Shown: in pieces, positions 63,363 through 64,000 of the stretch
Position numbering within the stretch: position 1 is the stretch's first letter
How the letters are laid out: each line of letters starts with the position of its first letter
NCBI RefSeq assembly: GCF_903914075.1
Contig: NZ_CAIWNQ010000007.1
Span: 62,001 to 126,000 of the forward strand
Reading direction: 5' to 3'
From: Ruegeria sp. THAF57
GTDB lineage: Bacteria; Pseudomonadota; Alphaproteobacteria; Rhodobacterales; Rhodobacteraceae
DNA: 64,000 nt
Made by a program: the position numbers and the translations under genes
Notes under the pieces: model-generated
The model's database searches: none
What the model saw: the letters and a program-made list of their open reading frames with translations, nothing else
What the model was told of the DNA's origin: nothing

Positions 63363-64000
63363 ATGACTGACGCCAACATTTATGAACGTCATCTGGATCA
63401 ATGCCGCGCGAACCATACGCCGCTGTCACCGCTCAGTTTCCTTGAGCGGACGGCGCAGGTTTATCCCGATTACCCGTCCGTCGTGTACGGCGAACGCAGA
63501 TATACCTGGGCCGATACATATATCCGGTGTCGGCGTCTGGCGGGGGCACTTGCTGCGCGTGGTATTGGAAAAGGCGACACGGTCTCGATCATCGCCGCCA
63601 ATATCCCCGAGATGTACGAGGCGCATTTTGGTGTCCCGATGACCGGCGCGGTGTTGAACGCGATCAACACACGGCTGGATGCGCCGATCATTGCCTTCAT
63701 CCTCAACCACGCTGAATCCAAGATATTGCTTGTCGACCCAGAGTTTTCGAGCGCGGTGAAAGAGGCATTGCAGCAGGTCGATCACGATCTGCTAGTCATC
63801 GATATTGAAGATGCCAGTTTTGATGGCGGAGAAAAGCTAGGGTCCCTGACCTACGAAGCGCTTCTGTCCGAGGGCGAACCAGACCATTCTTGGTCTTTGC
63901 CGGATGACGAGTGGGATGCGATTACTTTGAACTATACCTCGGGCACGACAGGCAATCCCAAGGGCGTTGTGTATCATCACCGAGGTGCCGCGCTGAATGC
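63363..64000 (+). CDS. Acyl-CoA ligase / AMP-binding enzyme (3' end cut by window edge)
   Basis: The first 212 codons of an AMP-forming ligase; no stop is reached before the window ends. The start ATG 63363 has AAAGGGAGGGG upstream. The phosphate-binding motif YTSGTTGNPKGV is near residue 195, with the usual N-terminal TPLSPLSFLERTAQVYPDY opening of medium- or short-chain acyl-CoA ligases. DmdB-type (methylmercaptopropionate) ligases belong to this group, but substrate cannot be read from the N-terminus. It is divergent from the tpa-like gene across 221 bases. Confidence 0.9.
   Translation, partial: MTDANIYERHLDQCRANHTPLSPLSFLERTAQVYPDYPSVVYGERRYTWADTYIRCRRLAGALAARGIGKGDTVSIIAANIPEMYEAHFGVPMTGAVLNAINTRLDAPIIAFILNHAESKILLVDPEFSSAVKEALQQVDHDLLVIDIEDASFDGGEKLGSLTYEALLSEGEPDHSWSLPDDEWDAITLNYTSGTTGNPKGVVYHHRGAALN

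Overview
The window looks like chromosomal DNA from a marine alphaproteobacterium of the Roseobacter group (Rhodobacteraceae, Ruegeria-like). This is inferred from the L-malyl-CoA/beta-methylmalyl-CoA lyase, the taurine-pyruvate-type aminotransferase, TRAP and ABC uptake systems, the DgcN/DgcA pair, the TIGR02300 'FYDLN acid' protein, the detached rpmI-rplT pair, and a GC-rich wobble pattern in most genes. No rRNA, CRISPR array, prophage or complete insertion sequence was seen.

Layout. 1-2.1 kb: a glutathione S-transferase (cut by the window edge), a cupin and a divergent LysR regulator. 2.5-6.4 kb: a four-gene operon of circularly permuted ATP-grasp, alpha-E protein, transglutaminase and the proteasome-like peptidase Anbu. 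6.6-12.7 kb: a complete arginine deiminase operon with two transporters (YfcC-type and APC-type) followed by arcA, arcB and arcC. 13-15.7 kb: a P2-type cation ATPase. 15.7-19 kb: a looser, less GC-rich stretch with secreted hypothetical proteins, an SDR remnant and repeats.

19-35.6 kb is the most novel part. It is a LacI-regulated catabolic island with a CUT1-like ABC importer whose permeases carry unusual insertions. It also has four SnoaL/NTF2-like proteins (three of them tandem duplications), a HisD/HpsN-like zinc dehydrogenase, an SDR, an amidohydrolase and a bicupin. After these come a decayed methyltransferase, a MetE-like zinc protein, an alpha/beta hydrolase and an RraA-like protein. 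Two strong palindromes (TTGCATACGTATGCAA type) lie in the divergent promoter and are the probable LacI operators. Most genes overlap by ATGA or TGATG, so they are probably translated in coupled fashion. I do not recognise the substrate.

36-43.8 kb: a GMC oxidoreductase divergent from a TRAP transporter and IclR regulator, then a dienelactone-hydrolase-like enzyme with a Cys nucleophile divergent from a TetR regulator. 44-64 kb is mostly conserved: tRNA-Ala(GGC), TIGR02300 protein, DUF45 peptidase, GntR, lytic transglycosylase, accA, a LysE/Lrp pair, a PA14-like secreted protein, mcl, the D-glutamate set dgcN-dgcA plus a D-amino-acid transaminase, N-formylglutamate amidohydrolase, pyruvate kinase, a universal stress protein, an alanine/glycine:cation symporter, rpmI-rplT, a tpa-like aminotransferase and the start of an acyl-CoA ligase (cut by the window edge).

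A family of imperfect intergenic repeats (cores like GCAGCGAAYGNCTGCTTTGAGCCC and TTTGTCCGCANAGCGGTCATT) occurs at seven places, always between genes.
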